Positions 35,761 to 47,470 of a DNA stretch of 64,000 bases are shown in pieces (the stretch's first letter is position 1; each line of letters starts with the position of its first letter). The translations under genes were made by a program, and so were the position numbers. The stretch comes from Poecilobothrus nobilitatus (taxonomy: Eukaryota; Arthropoda; Insecta; Diptera; Dolichopodidae): positions 46,767,445 to 46,831,444 of the forward strand of contig OX352772.1 in NCBI GenBank assembly GCA_947095535.1, read 5' to 3'. The notes below the pieces were generated by a model that had not been told where the DNA came from, made no database searches, and was given only the letters and a program-made list of their open reading frames with translations.

Positions 35761-36211
35761 TAAAAACCTATATGTTTAATTTATTGAGGGGTGCAGTAAC
35801 ATTTAATCTTATAAAATTAATTATTTTAATCAAGATTTATTTGTCAACTGTTATTTTGTTATTTTTAACTACAGTACAACACTATTAATTGTTTTTTTTA
35901 TTAAAAGTCATTAAAAATAGTTCTAAAACATCTTTATTTATTTTCTTCGGTTTATATTTTTTTATTTTAAAATTAGGTACTAATGGCTCTTTAATTGTTT
36001 CATGGCTTACAAATTAACAAAAAGTTTGAAACATTCAAAAAATATGTTTAAATTACAAGGTATTCTAACATAAAGTTAGTTCAAAACTTTATATAAATAG
36101 GATTTCATAAAAATGAAACTTAAAATAAATATGTATGTAATATGTAAAATTAAAGTTATTATAATTTTTGCTTCATCACTGCTGGGTGAAGTAAAATTAA
36201 TTGCCTAATAA

Positions 36212-36342
36212 TGGGTCAAATGTATAAAACTGATCTTCAACTCAAATTTTATGTTCTCAAATAAAAACTACTCTTGAACTCGTAGCTTTGTTTGAAAAAG
36301 TGGAATTTGAGATTAAGCGTAGTTTTATGCATTTCACTTAAT
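36212..36342. mobile_element. MITE G, second complete copy
   Basis: GTCAAATGTATAAAACTGAT at the left and AGTTTTATGCATTTCAC at the right, with inner CTCAAATTTTA and AAAAAGTGGAATTTGAGATT arms, match the 9380 element with decay. Confidence 0.7.
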
Positions 36343-36435
36343 ACGACGCATTAATTTATAATTGATAAACAATAGAAAAAATTAATGTTGCAAATTAAAT
36401 AATTAATCTAATGTCCAAAACTGAATTTTAACTCA

Positions 36436-36545
36436 TGGCCGAATGCATGACGAAACTTAACTTAAATTTAAATCTCACTTTTTCAAAACAAAAATTACTT
36501 TTAAACTTGAAGGATTTGTTCGAAAAAATGAAATTTTATCGTCAT
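36436..36545 (+). mobile_element. MITE G, partial copy
   Basis: GGCCGAATGCATGACGAAAC and AAATCTCACTTTTTCAAAAC repeat the family's left half, and AAAAAATGAAATTTTA begins a decayed right half. Confidence 0.55.
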
Positions 36546-38184
36546 TTAAAAATTCAAAAGAAATTTTCAAGTTACTCCTAAAAATTAAAAAAAATTGCCT
36601 ATCCCTGCCTATTGTCTAGAAAAATTTTAAATTGGTACATTTAGTCCACATATTACATAATATATCATATGTATATATGTACCTACATATACATACATAT
36701 ACGTACCTATATCAATTTCTTTAATTTTTTATTCTACATTATTTAATGTTTCTTTTTGTATGCAAAAACATTATTATTATTACATATTTTGTTTTTGAAG
36801 ATTCCCCCTTTAAGGGTTTCCCCTTTCTAAAACCAAAAAAAAAAAAAAAATTATAGGTAGGTAATTTCCGCATTTTAAAAAAATTCTTAAGTAACAATAT
36901 TAAATTTCTAAAGGTAAAAAATATCAGATATGAGATAATAAATATTTTAATTTTGAAATAAAACTTAATACCTATTACCTATCTGTTTTTTTTTTTTGCT
37001 TGTTTGTTTAATTTAAATTTCAATGTTAAATTGAATACATATATATATACATACATATTTACACATATTGTATTTTACCCTTGAAAATTTTCACCAAAAC
37101 TATAAAAAAAAAAAGCCATAAGAAACAAAACAAAAATAATATACTTGGCATTTCTTATTTATCAAAATATATTATGTACAAAGTTAAATTTGCAATTTGT
37201 ATTTTATTCATTAACTGTATAACGTACATATGTACATATGTATATACGATATGTTATACAACTGTTATAAATTACACCATTACGTCATGTTTGAGCTAAT
37301 AAAAAATAAAAACAAAGAAAAGCCGCAAACGATTTTGGTTATTTTTTTTTCTTCTTTTTTTTTTTTGTTTTTTTTGTTTTAAGGCTAAGTTCAGTTTTAA
37401 TATTTTATTTATTCTAAAATCTAAGGCTTAGTTTACATTAATGAAAATACATACATTGAGTTTTCGCTAATTTTGCGCGTGTATACTTTAAACTTAGGCG
37501 ATTTAAATTAATTTTATTGAATAATTGAATAATTTTAGATTGGAAAGCCATATCTTAGTTGAAAAGGTTCCTAAATTTTGATATGTTATTAATAACTGGT
37601 AAAAAAAAATTATAAATAAAATAAATAAGATAAGAAATCTTTTTCTTTTTTTTTTATAAAGAAAAAAATGAAAGGGAAAAAGAAAACAATTAAATATTTA
37701 GTTATTGTTGTAAATACGCATACTAAAATTAAGTATTCGTGATTAAAATTGGCAATGTATTTATTCTATAGTACATCATATGACCTAATCTTACCAAATA
37801 AAGCTTTTTACTTTATTTTTTTTTTTAAAGATTTAAATTAAATTTACTTTAACAATTATTTCACTTATTATTCGATTTTACAATTAAAAAAAAAAACAAA
37901 AACTTCAATGTTTTTTTTTGAAAAAAAAAAAAAAAAAGTATGACTTATTAAAAGAAAAATAAAATAACATAATATTTAATTAAATTTTAATTAGAAAAAA
38001 TAAAAATAAAAAGTCAATAAAAATATCAAATTTGAAAATAAATAAGGAAAAACAATAAAAAAAAATTAATCAAAAAAAAAATTTATTTTCATTTATAATA
38101 AAAAAAAAAAAATAAAAATAAACAAAAAACAAAAAACATATACAAAATTACAATAAAAAGATAAAAAAATAATTTCAAGTGAAC
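36546..38184. other. Non-coding region upstream of the Asn-rich exon
   Basis: Homopolymer-rich. The last 250 bases are strongly A-rich and probably contain the 5' UTR of the 38232 exon. The 72-codon frame at 37081-37299 is low complexity. Confidence 0.4.
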
Positions 38185-38244
38185 ATGAAAATAATAACAT
38201 TAATGAAATATTAAATGTCAAACAAACTAAAATGGAAGTATTAA
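38185..38244 (+). promoter_or_regulatory. Two short upstream ORFs before the 38232 start codon
   Basis: Both lie in the +1 frame relative to the main ORF. 38185-38214 reads MKIITLMKY-stop. The next ATG follows at once, and 38215-38244 reads MSNKLKWKY-stop, which runs past the main ATG at 38232. The overlap means ribosomes that start on the second uORF cannot start normally at the main ATG. Such overlap usually lowers main-ORF translation. That they lie in the mRNA is assumed. Confidence 0.5.
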
Positions 38245-39602
38245 ATGAAAAAAATAATATAAAAAATGATATTATAACCAATAATAATAATAATAACAGT
38301 AACAATAATAATATACAAGTTGAATATACACCCGAAGATGGAACTGAATTTGATTTTAGTGATAGTGATTTAATTGAATCAGATGATAATGATGATGATG
38401 ATAATATTGATAGTGATGACAGGAATCATAATACAAAACAAAAAAATGATAAAAGTAATTTAAATGAAAATTTAAATAAAACATTAAACAATTTAAATGA
38501 TGACAATCAAATATTAAATGTTGAAAAATTTGCTGAAACATTTAATTCTACTTTAACATCAACAGCCGAAACAATAATACCAGAAAAACAAATAGAACAA
38601 GAATCATTCACTTTATCATCAACATCAACATCATCATCATCAAATATTGTAAGTGAATCAAATTTATCTGACAGCAATAATGAAAATTTAATTAATATGG
38701 AATCAATAATCAATTTAAATACAAACAATTCAAATAAATCAATTAACAATGAAAATATAAATAATAGTAATGAAAATAATAATAACAACAACAACAACAA
38801 TCAAAATGAATTAATACAAAATGATTTAACAGTAAATAGTTCAGTTAATTTAAATAATAGTAATTGTCATAATCAAACAATAAACAATGATGACATTATG
38901 ATTAGTAAACGTCCAAAAAATTTAAATTTAGAAAATTTAAATGAAATTGATAATAAATATTATAATGATAATGATCATGATAATTATGATGATGATGATA
39001 ATAATATAAAAAATAATGATGATAATAACATAATAAATGATGCTGATCTTCTTGCTTCACCACCACCATATCTTATTAAAAAATCATCATCAAAAGATTT
39101 AATTGAACAACAAATAATGAATTCAAATAATAATCAATTTATTGATAATAATAATAAAATTCAATTATCTGAATCATCAACATCAATATCAATGATGGAA
39201 CCATTTTGTCCAATATCAACAACACCAAAAAAATTTGTTGATTCAATTGATAGTGATGATGATGATCATGAAAATAATTTAGGATGTAAATTTTTTCCAA
39301 AAAATATGAATATGAGTTCAGGAAAATTAAGAACAGATTTAATAAAAGATGATAATAATAAAAATAAAGATAAAAATACAAATACAAATACAAATACAAA
39401 TACAAATACAAATACAAATACAACTACAAATACAAACATAAATAGAAATACAAATATAAATAATGATAAAAATGATAATGGTGAAAATAATAATAATAAT
39501 TATAATGAAGATGATGAAGTATTTTATAGTGGTGAAGATGATTATACTGATGATGATGAAGATAAAATTATTGTTGATTTCTTAGACAAGGCTAATCCAT
39601 TT
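38232..39602 (+). CDS. Asn/Asp/Ser-rich first coding exon, 457 codons, phase-0 donor
   Basis: ATG at 38232 (context AAAATGG) opens 457 codons to CCA-TTT, followed by the donor GTAGGT at 39603. Read-through into the intron adds only an AT-microsatellite peptide (ICMYIYIYIYI) before a stop at 39743. The protein is mostly disordered: acidic blocks (DFSDSDLIESDDNDDDDNID, YSGEDDYTDDDEDKIIVDF), poly-Asn and poly-Ser, and an NT dipeptide run from an AATACA microsatellite near 39377-39430. Better-ordered islands are LLASPPPYLIKKSSSKDLIE, MMEPFCPISTTPKKFVDSID and a GCKFFPKN..MSSGKLRTDL stretch. I do not recognise the family. The donor phase is compatible with the LRRFIP exon at 56474, so it may encode a long alternative N-terminus, but no such LRRFIP isoform is known to me. 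It could instead start another gene. Confidence 0.7.
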
Positions 39603-39646
39603 GTAGGTATTATTTTATTTATCTTTTATCTATATAATCACATATG

Positions 39647-39651
<5 letters not shown>

Positions 39652-39677
<26 letters not shown>
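39652..39677 (+). repeat. AT microsatellite just after the splice donor
   Basis: About a dozen TA units lie about 50 bp inside the intron that follows the 38232 exon. Similar runs occur at 231-250, 8361-8381, 31617-31640, 42549-42568 and 63745-63790. Confidence 0.9.
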
Positions 39678-39683
<6 letters not shown>

Positions 39684-39944
39684 ATTTGTAGGAATGTATA
39701 TAAAATATTGAGATTAAATAAGATTATAAGATTTATAGATTAATTTAAAAAAAAAATTTTTTCGTATTTTTTTTTGTTTCACAAAAGTTTTAATTTGAAT
39801 AATGACTAAATTATAAGTTAATTTAAATGCAAATGTTGTTTTAGTGGAAATTCTGAAAGATAAAAAATAGTTAAAAAAGTTTTTAGAAAAGAAATATAGG
39901 TATTTATGACAATAAAATAGTTGGAGATCTGAAGTTTTGATATT

Positions 39945-40560
39945 TCCGTCGATGTTTCATGACTCCCAATTCAGGTTCGGCCGCGTAGTTTTGCGCTATA
40001 AGGTTCGTCTTCGATTAATCTGGGACTATAAATACCAGAATCAAAAATACTAAGTAACTCCTCACCTGCTCTTGGCAGACTTCATGTTTCTGATCTATAC
40101 ATCAGAACTAGAAGGGTAATTTTTTTGTACTGTCGAACTTTAGAATCTCATATAGATAGAGTTTTAAATGCAGTTGTTTTTGCAGACTGAAGTAGTAGCT
40201 GTTTGTTAGGTTTATTCTTGATATGTCATATGTTTTAAATCGCTCTATCAGATTTTTTAATATATTTTTTCTTTGCTCCATCAATTCAATAATCAATATA
40301 TAAAAAGTTTTGGTAAATTGAATTTTGTTTTGGAACCTCTATACTCCGATTCTTTCAATCCTTTGTTTGTTTTTCTTTGAATTTACTATTTTTACATTTT
40401 GTCGAACTTATAGTTGCCTGCTCTTGTTACTTTGCAGACTATCATTTGGTATAGAAAATTAATGGTTTTTTTTTTGTTGTCTTCCTATTCGACCCGCAGT
40501 AAATTTTCATTTAAACTTCTATTTTCCATCCGGATTTGTCTTTTTTACTTTTGAAATAAC
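39945..40560 (-). pseudogene. Decayed LINE reverse-transcriptase C-terminal segment
   Basis: On the minus strand, about 40115 down to 39965, one frame reads YRSET-stop-SLPRAGEELLSIF, then YSPRLIEDEPYSAKLRGRT. This matches the well-known end of insect non-LTR polymerases (YGSETW, an (F/D)ERK(I/L)LR-like stretch, G-P, DE..Y..KLRGRT) with stops in place. Immediately upstream, in another frame (40108-40296), SYYFSLQKQLHLKLYLYEIL fits the preceding (N)RAYYALQKQLRSK..LYKTLI block. At least one frameshift and two stops separate the pieces. The sequence above 40310 is probably more of the element but is too decayed to read. Confidence 0.7.
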
Positions 40561-41889
40561 AGCTTAATACGAAAAAAATTTACAATCAAAACTTCAATTT
40601 ATCTTTTTTTGATGTGCAAGTAGGTTTTCAAATTGGGCCAATCCTTAGGGATTCTCTGAAGGGAATAACAACTATTATTTAAAATTTGCATATAAAATTA
40701 AATACATACAATTTTACTATGGATGAATTGATTTAATTTATTAAGTTGAATTTTTTATGTTTTAAATTCAATTGAATTCCAATGACAAGATCCGTTATAA
40801 AATTTTATAAACAATGAAAATAATTTACTGGACATATTTATGAATAATACAATATTTTTCTGAATAATATTTTTTAAATGGACTATTTTTAGAAGTATTA
40901 CAAATTTTAATACATAAAAATATTACATCATTTGAAAATATGTATTAAATATTAATATTTAATAACTACATGTAAATGCTTGAATCTTTAAGATTAAAAA
41001 TATAACACTAATCTAAATCTGCTTGAATTTAATAATTTTTTGCAAGTAGGTGTGATTGAATATGTCCTATATTTTATTCTATTTAAAAATAAAATTAAAT
41101 CTTTCGCATAACTTAATTTGAAAGAATATTTATATGAATACTGACGTATTTTAATATAATTAAAATCAATTAGGCATGTCAATTATATCCTACAAAATTT
41201 TAATTTAGTAGAATTAATGATTTTTAGAAATAGATTAATTACTTTCAACGAAAATTAAATCAAATAATCAAAATTGCTTATTTATTTAATTTTATATTAA
41301 TGACTGAAGTTGTAATTTCATTCTAAAATTAATTAGTTGTAATTTCATCTCTTCATTCATTCTTATTAGTTGTTAGTATCAATAGGAAGAAAAAATATGT
41401 TATTACCCCAACTGTATTACTGTATATCCCATCAGTAATATCAGCTCGTTTTTGATTTTTTTTCAAATTAATTTCTAATTTTATTAAAAGATGAAATAAT
41501 TATGTACAATTTGATGTAACTCTTATAGGTTACAAATTTTAGCTCAACTTGGTATCATATTATAAGGTTGGGGTCATATTACTAATTAATGTCTCCTATA
41601 TAAAATATGGCATCTATTAAATTTAAAATATTGTGTAGTTATTTAAAAAAAATTTAGTGTGAATAAAAAAAATATATTTTTAGAGGGTTTTAAAGTATTA
41701 TTTTAAACGAATTTTTTAATTCAACTTGGAAAAGGAGAGAGTTAAATGTTCACGGAAATTTCCTAGAATATGAATAGTATTCTTCAGAAATAGAATCATA
41801 CGTGAACTGAATACGTGAATCAGCCACCTTTAACTTATAGTAAAACAAAAAAAAAGGAAAACAAATTATAATTTTAAATTTATATATTT
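40561..41889. other. AT-rich intron-like DNA
   Basis: No exon or recognisable element. Minus-strand frames are low complexity. Confidence 0.45.
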
Positions 41890-41977
41890 AAAACATATGT
41901 GACCAATAGGGTAAATGGTTAAGTTGTCGGTTATTAAATCAAAAGATCTTGAATTCATGTCTCGAACAGGTCATATC
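41890..41977 (+). mobile_element. tRNA-like SINE head, decayed
   Basis: GACCAATAGGGTAAATGGTT, AAGTTGTCGG and a weak box B (CTTGAATTCATGTC) followed by GAACAGGTCATAT follow the family B head (CTGACCAATGG..TGGTCAG), with box B mutated. Confidence 0.55.
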
Positions 41978-42726
41978 CAATAGCAATAATTTATATTATA
42001 ATAGATTATATCACAATATGTATAGTCTATATCGAAATATCAATGGCACAAAAAAATATAATATTTCTGATTCATAATCTTATCTACAGCCGATTATCCG
42101 ACTTAACTTTATTTTTAGTTAAATTTTAGATTAAATGATTATTAATGACTTAGTAAAAATAATGATTCAAAAAACTGAAAGTAAATCTAAAATGACATAG
42201 CGGATGTTCCATGTTTCTTATAGGAGAGGTAAGAGTGAAGGAAAATATTGAAAACACTCTGTTTTGATAAAATTAATTAAAAAAAATCATCAAATTGATC
42301 ACTGATTAAGAATAATATGTTCTTATGTAAGTGTTTTCTTAATTTTGTTTCTTTCTTTATAAATGTGTAAAAAGAAATAAATGACACTTCTTCTAATGAA
42401 TATTCTGAATAGTCATTATAAAAAAAAAAAAATTTTTTTTTATCAGATGACAATCGTTTATACTTAATATTGTGTTTGTTTAACACAATTCTTTAACAAA
42501 TTATTAATTGGTTTTTAGTTCTATATATAAATTTATATGTGAATGTATATATATATATATATATATATGAATATATTGGAATATTTTTACGCATTAATTT
42601 AAAAACAATGATTCAAACTTATTAAAAATACCGAATCATTTTTTTTTTTATTTTTATAACTATAAATATTTTTCTTACTATGAAATCAGTTTTAAAAATT
42701 TTTTGAAATTATTATAAATAAAAAAA
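41978..42726. other. AT-rich non-coding DNA
   Basis: An AT microsatellite lies at about 42549-42568. No gene is seen. Confidence 0.45.
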
Positions 42727-44310
42727 CGAGGAAGAATCAGTTGCCTTTGTCAACTCTTAGATACCCGTACGAACCGTTAGTATGTTCACAGCCTGTCACT
42801 CTGCTCACAATATTATTTTTTTAATATTTTAGTATTTTAAAATAATTTGGGTGAATTTTATAATTTCTAGAACTATGGGTTGTACATATATTCAAACTAT
42901 ATGTTTATACGTACATTTTTCAAAAGCAGATTCTAACTTTTCACATAACGATTATCAATCCAAAACTTTTTCAAATATTCTATAGTACCATTTAATACTA
43001 AGCGGTAAATGTATATTAAATTTACTTAGTACAAAATAGTAAATATAATTTTAAATATTATATTATATTATATTTAAATATTCCATTGACAGAATAATTT
43101 CTTATAAGTACAATAAAATACATATATGTATGTAAATACGGCGCTATATAATATACATCTATACTCTTATCATTCATTCACTAGTGACATATACGATATG
43201 TAAATAAACATGATATTATATAAGTATGTATGTATATCAATATCATATAAATCAAAAATCTTCAAGCAACCGTTATGTTGTTTATTTATTTACATTTTTT
43301 TGTACTACGCATTATATCCTCAACAATTTCAAATTATCGAGTAAAACAAAATGGAAAAAATTCGTTAAAGAAATTTGTTAGAAAATTTGAAAAAATCAAG
43401 TAACACTTTCGTCAATTATAAAGTAACCCTATATTATTAAAAAAAAGTTGTTAATAGAAATAAGAGTATAATGTTGAAGCTTTAATTTTTGTGTATTACT
43501 TCAAAAAAATTTTAACAGGTGTTCAAGTTACAAATGTTTAAAAATAGGAAATTTTCAGTTTTTGACACCTTACAGCTCTTAAACGGGGAGTGATACAAAA
43601 AAAATTTTTAAAAAATTTTTAAATGATTTATTTTCAAAGATCTAACTTCTGTCAAAATTTCAAGTTTCCAACTTAAACCGTTTAGAAGATAGAAGGGTTG
43701 AAGGATTTTGCAAAATTTGAGTTTCACATAACGGTAAATTATGACACCGCATGCCATAAATATATATTTACTGTATATATACTTTTAAAGCTAATAAAAG
43801 TACTAATCGTTTGGCGTTTTCAAAATGAAGATATACCTTATACAACTTGTGCTATAACAATTTAAATATAGAGCTTTTTTGAACCTTTGGGGAGCTGTAG
43901 CTCCGTAACGGGTGGGTCTACAAAAAAAAGTTATTAAAAATAAAATTAATATTTTTGTGAGATCTATCAGTAGTTTAAATTTCATAGCCTATTGCAAAAA
44001 AAATGTGGGGATCTAAAAGTTAGGTGTTCGAGAGCTACCCTTAGGCTTGGTCCAAACTCAACCAAAAAAAATAGGGAACCTACAAATTACTCCCAAAATA
44101 TTTTGTGTAAATTTCAAGATTCTAGCTTTCTTAGTTTTTGAGTTAGCGTGTTGACGGACGGACGGACGGACGGACATGGCTCAAAAGTCTTATAATTTTT
44201 TTCTGATCCGATCCACACCTTTGAAGGTATATCTAGCTCGCTTATTTCGAGGTGTTACAAACGGAGGAGTAATTTTATTATACCCGATCCTATCGTACGG
44301 GTATAATGAG
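42727..44310 (+). mobile_element. Dispersed family C, longest copy (about 1.6 kb)
   Basis: It begins ACGAGGAAGAATCAG..GTCAACTCTTAGATACCCGTACG and ends GTGTTACAAACGGAGGAGTA, then a TACCCGATCC..CGTACGGGTATAATGAG hairpin. ATACCCGTACG (42761-42771) and CGTACGGGTAT (44294-44304) are inverted. Inside are conserved blocks: AAGTAACCCTATATTATTAA, AACAGGTGTTCAAGTTACAA, CTCTTAAACGGGGAG, GAAGATATACCTTATACAAC, GTAGCTCCGTAACGGGTGGG and a GACGGACGGACGGACGGACA microsatellite. The same order is seen at 49430-49695, 50315-51130, 57520-57990 and 61845-62545. Internal frames, including 100 codons at 44176-44478, are not recognisable proteins. A non-autonomous transposon is likely, class undetermined. Confidence 0.75.
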
Positions 44311-45129
44311 GCTTTTAAAAATTATCGTAAAAATCTGATAATTATTTTATTTCATTTTGTTCTTAATTCATATTTATTTTTTTATGATGAAATTTATATT
44401 GACAATAAAGAAAAAAAAAACCACCCCCAAGTAAAAAACCCATACCCATACGAAAATTTAAATAGGTTTTTATCATAATACTGCACGACTCATTCACATA
44501 ATATTACTCTTATTACTGAGTTAGAAGAGTTGACCCACTAATATTAAAACAGTAAAAGATAGAAAAATGATTAGATACTTTGAAAGAAGATTTCCTAAAC
44601 TTTTAATTGAATTTTGCAGAATTATTATACATGGTCTAGAAATAGAGTCCGATGCCAATTTATTAAAACTAAAAAATGAAAATTTCAAGTAAGTTCCCAT
44701 ATTTTGCAAATTAAAGGAGCCTTAACTTAGCCCCCTTACAAAATATTACCTACTCATAAATGTTTATGCAACGGGGGTACATATAAGTGTAGTTAATTAA
44801 AAAAACACCCTGTATATAATACAATTTTTAAAAACAGAGATTAATTTTAAAAGTACAGCGGTAAGATTTTTAATTTTCTTAATTTGTTTTTAATTTACGA
44901 AAATCTGGACCTTATTTCAATCTTAGAACCTAATTGATGTATAATGAACTCCAGAAGAGTGTTTTAAAATTCTATAAATTCAATTGTGGCTATATTGATT
45001 AAAATTAATTTGAAAGCTCTTTTCTCTAGAATTACTTAAATGTACATACTTTTATCATATGCCTATGTATTTTATTTCCCCGTAGTATCGTTTGCCTGTA
45101 TTTTTCTCGCCTGTGTTTCATTTGCCTGT
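44311..45129. other. Non-coding, with an AACACCCTGTATATAA end motif
   Basis: AACACCCTGTATATAA at about 44802 matches the transposon-end string at 53187-53202 and CACCCTGTATATAA at 16555. No gene is seen. Confidence 0.4.
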
Positions 45130-45345
45130 ATTTCATTCTAAACTAGGAGAGATTTTAGAATTGAATTCAAAAGCAGGGCTTTACACTTTTTTCAGAATAT
45201 TTTATATATGTATATTTTTTATGTATGTATATGTGAGATTCTGAGCTAGGAGGAATTTTAGAGTTGGATTCAAAATTAAAGTTATACGCCTTTTACAGAA
45301 TATTTATATAATATATTTTTGTATAATATGAAATACAGGCAAATG
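45130..45345 (+). repeat. Repeat S units
   Basis: CTAGGAGAGATTTTAGAATT, AGCAGGG and a TTTTTTCAGAATATTTTATA, TGAGATTCTGAGCTAGGAGG succession, two to three units in the same orientation as 3084-3440. Nearby, TTGCCTGTATTTCATT and its inverse AATGAAATACAG flank them. Confidence 0.7.
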
Positions 45346-45492
45346 AAATACAGTCAAAACAAATACTGGCTTGAGCCTTGAGATAGTTACCCATTGCATA
45401 TGTGACATTATTGCGTAAAATTTTTACATTTAATGAGATCTATTATGTACAAAACGTAAACGCAAATGAAACATAAACGTTCAGAAAAAGGT

Positions 45493-46450
45493 ATAATACT
45501 GGGTGCATGAAACTTTACTGAAAAAAAAAATCCCGAACGAAAAAATACTGAAAAAAAAAATCTTGAATTTGAATTTGGTGGAAAAAATCACGAATGTTAT
45601 AAAATCGCAAAAAAAAATCATGAAAACGAAAAATACCGAAATCAAGGAATTTCTGTTCAAATAAGTACATAAAATATAAAAAAGGATTTTAGTGTATTGG
45701 ATATAAATCTATATTATACGCTTTTTCCAAAATATATATATATAGGTATATTTATATAATATGTATATGTAAGATGCTGAATTGAGATTCTGAATTAGGA
45801 GGGATTTTAAAGTTGGATTCAAAATCATAGTTATACGCCTTTTACAGAATATACATATGAATATATGACATTCTAAATTAGGGGATTTTAGAGTTTAATT
45901 CGAAATCAGGGTCTTCTCTTTTTCCAGAGTATTTTTATAAATGTATCTAAATGTCAGATTCTGAATTAAAAGGGTTTTAAGAGTTTGATTCAAAATCAGG
46001 GTGGGTTTCCTCTTTTTCCAGAATGTGCATATTTTGTAATCTACCATAAGATATAAAAAAGATATAAAAGAAAGAAAAAAATAAACATTTGAAAAAACAA
46101 ACATAAAAATTGATATTATGTGATGATATGATAGCAACCCGGTTCATATTATTTGTTTAAAAGAAAAGTCATTAAAATTTATTTTATATTTAAAAAATAT
46201 TGACCAGATGATTAAAATAAAAATAATATTTCAAGCAATAATCTTGAATTAAAATTATTTGTTTTTGGAATCACCATAATTCGGCAAAAACAAATAATTT
46301 TAATTAAAGATTTTTTTTTCAAGAGTTTATATTATTCGGCATTTTGGTATTTTCGGAATTTTTTTTTTTTTTCAAGATTTTAAATCATTCGGAATTTTTT
46401 TTTCGGGATTTTTTTTTTCAGTAAAGTGTCATAGATCCTATAATACTATG
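45493..46450. mobile_element. Foldback-type element with long inverted arms
   Basis: The left arm TATAATACTGGGTGCATGAA, ACTTTACTGAAAAAAAAAT, CCCGAAC is mirrored at the right by TTCGGGATT, TTTTTTTTCAGTAAAGTGTC, ATAGATCCTATAATAC. The arms continue inwards for about 150 bp as imperfect inverted repeats of AAAAAATC(C/T)CGAA(T/A) units. The centre (45661-46030) holds repeat S in tandem, so either S units are native to this element or it captured them. Confidence 0.7.
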
Positions 46451-47080
46451 TAAAGGTATAAAAAACGTACGTTTTCATTTTAAAATGTTGTATGTTTTAA
46501 GCTGACGTTTCTTTAATTTTATCTATTTCTTTTTTATGTTTTGTATCTCTAATGAAATAAATTAAAAAATTAAATAACGAGGTAATTTGAATTTATATAT
46601 TTTTGTTTAAATTCTAGTTCATTTTTCTTAATTTTTAGTTGCTTAGAAAAAACGAGCATAATTAATGTTTAGCCATGTCATAATTTCTTATTGAAGTAAT
46701 CAAAAGCAATACAGATATTGTTAAATTATTTTGCAATGATAAAATTCAAAAACACAGATTGGGCTTTGAGCTTTATTTTGTAGGATACAAAGCATTTCAT
46801 TTTGAACTTTCAACTTTCTACAGATTTCTTTAAATCAAATTTTTCTTCTTCTTTTTTTAAGGAAACTGAAAAAAAACATATTTCCAAGACATAAATATAG
46901 ATTGTATATTTTAATTTCTTCAAAACTGTTATACTTATTTTCGTCCATCTCAAAAATATTCTCTGGAGCATTTAATTAATTATAGCAGTATTTCGTTGTC
47001 TACTATACTGTCTTCATAAAAATACACTGTTACTGTATCCATATTTAATTTTTTTTTTTTTTATATATTGTGCAAATATA
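46451..47080. other. AT-rich non-coding DNA
   Basis: Nothing recognisable apart from homopolymers. Confidence 0.4.
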
Positions 47081-47280
47081 AATATCTGCCGATATTTTTA
47101 GGACCCTTTTGCCTTGCATGTGGGCCATTTCGGTACAAGTATTAAATTATAATTATATTTAATATTTTATTTACATTATTTTATTATATTTTATATATTA
47201 TTTTTAACCTGACCTTGGTTTAAACCCGAGACCGTTTGCCTGAAAGGCCGGTGACTTACGCACTGCACCATTGGTCAGAT
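47081..47280 (-). mobile_element. tRNA-derived SINE, family B, best copy
   Basis: In reverse complement the head is a near-complete tRNA-like cloverleaf: acceptor arms CTGACCA and TGGTCAG-like, box A TGGTGCAGTGCGTAAGTCAC, the CCGGCCTTTCAGG arm and box B GGGTTTAAACC. An AT-rich body and the block GGCCCACATGCAAGGCAAAA, GGGTCCTAAAAATATCGGC follow, matching 10185-10390. The shared 3' body shows it is a SINE and not a tRNA gene. Confidence 0.85.
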
Positions 47281-47470
47281 ATATTTAATTTTTTATTAAA
47301 TTTATTTTTAAATTATTAATTATTTAAAAATTTTATGTTGTAATAAAAAATTTTTAAACTTTCATTTTAAGTTAATTGTAAATTTTACACGTTTGATGTT
47401 TCACAACAGACTTCGAAAAAATTGAACGTGAAATGAAGAAGTATGAACGTGTGTATAGATAAGAGGGAAT

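Noticed and set aside
38356..39423. Minus-strand frames under the Asn-rich exon
   Set aside because: They are antisense readings of AAT/GAT repeats (poly-Leu, Tyr, His) with no independent signals.
39603..39743. Extension of the Asn-rich ORF to 503 residues
   Set aside because: The last 46 codons read a TA microsatellite straight after a consensus GTAGGT donor, so this is intron.
44176..44478. 100-codon plus-strand protein
   Set aside because: It starts inside the GGAC microsatellite and runs through the end of a family C repeat. No family was recognised.
47205..47280. Minus-strand tRNA gene
   Set aside because: A near-complete cloverleaf, but the attached 3' body is shared with 10185-10390, which defines a SINE family.
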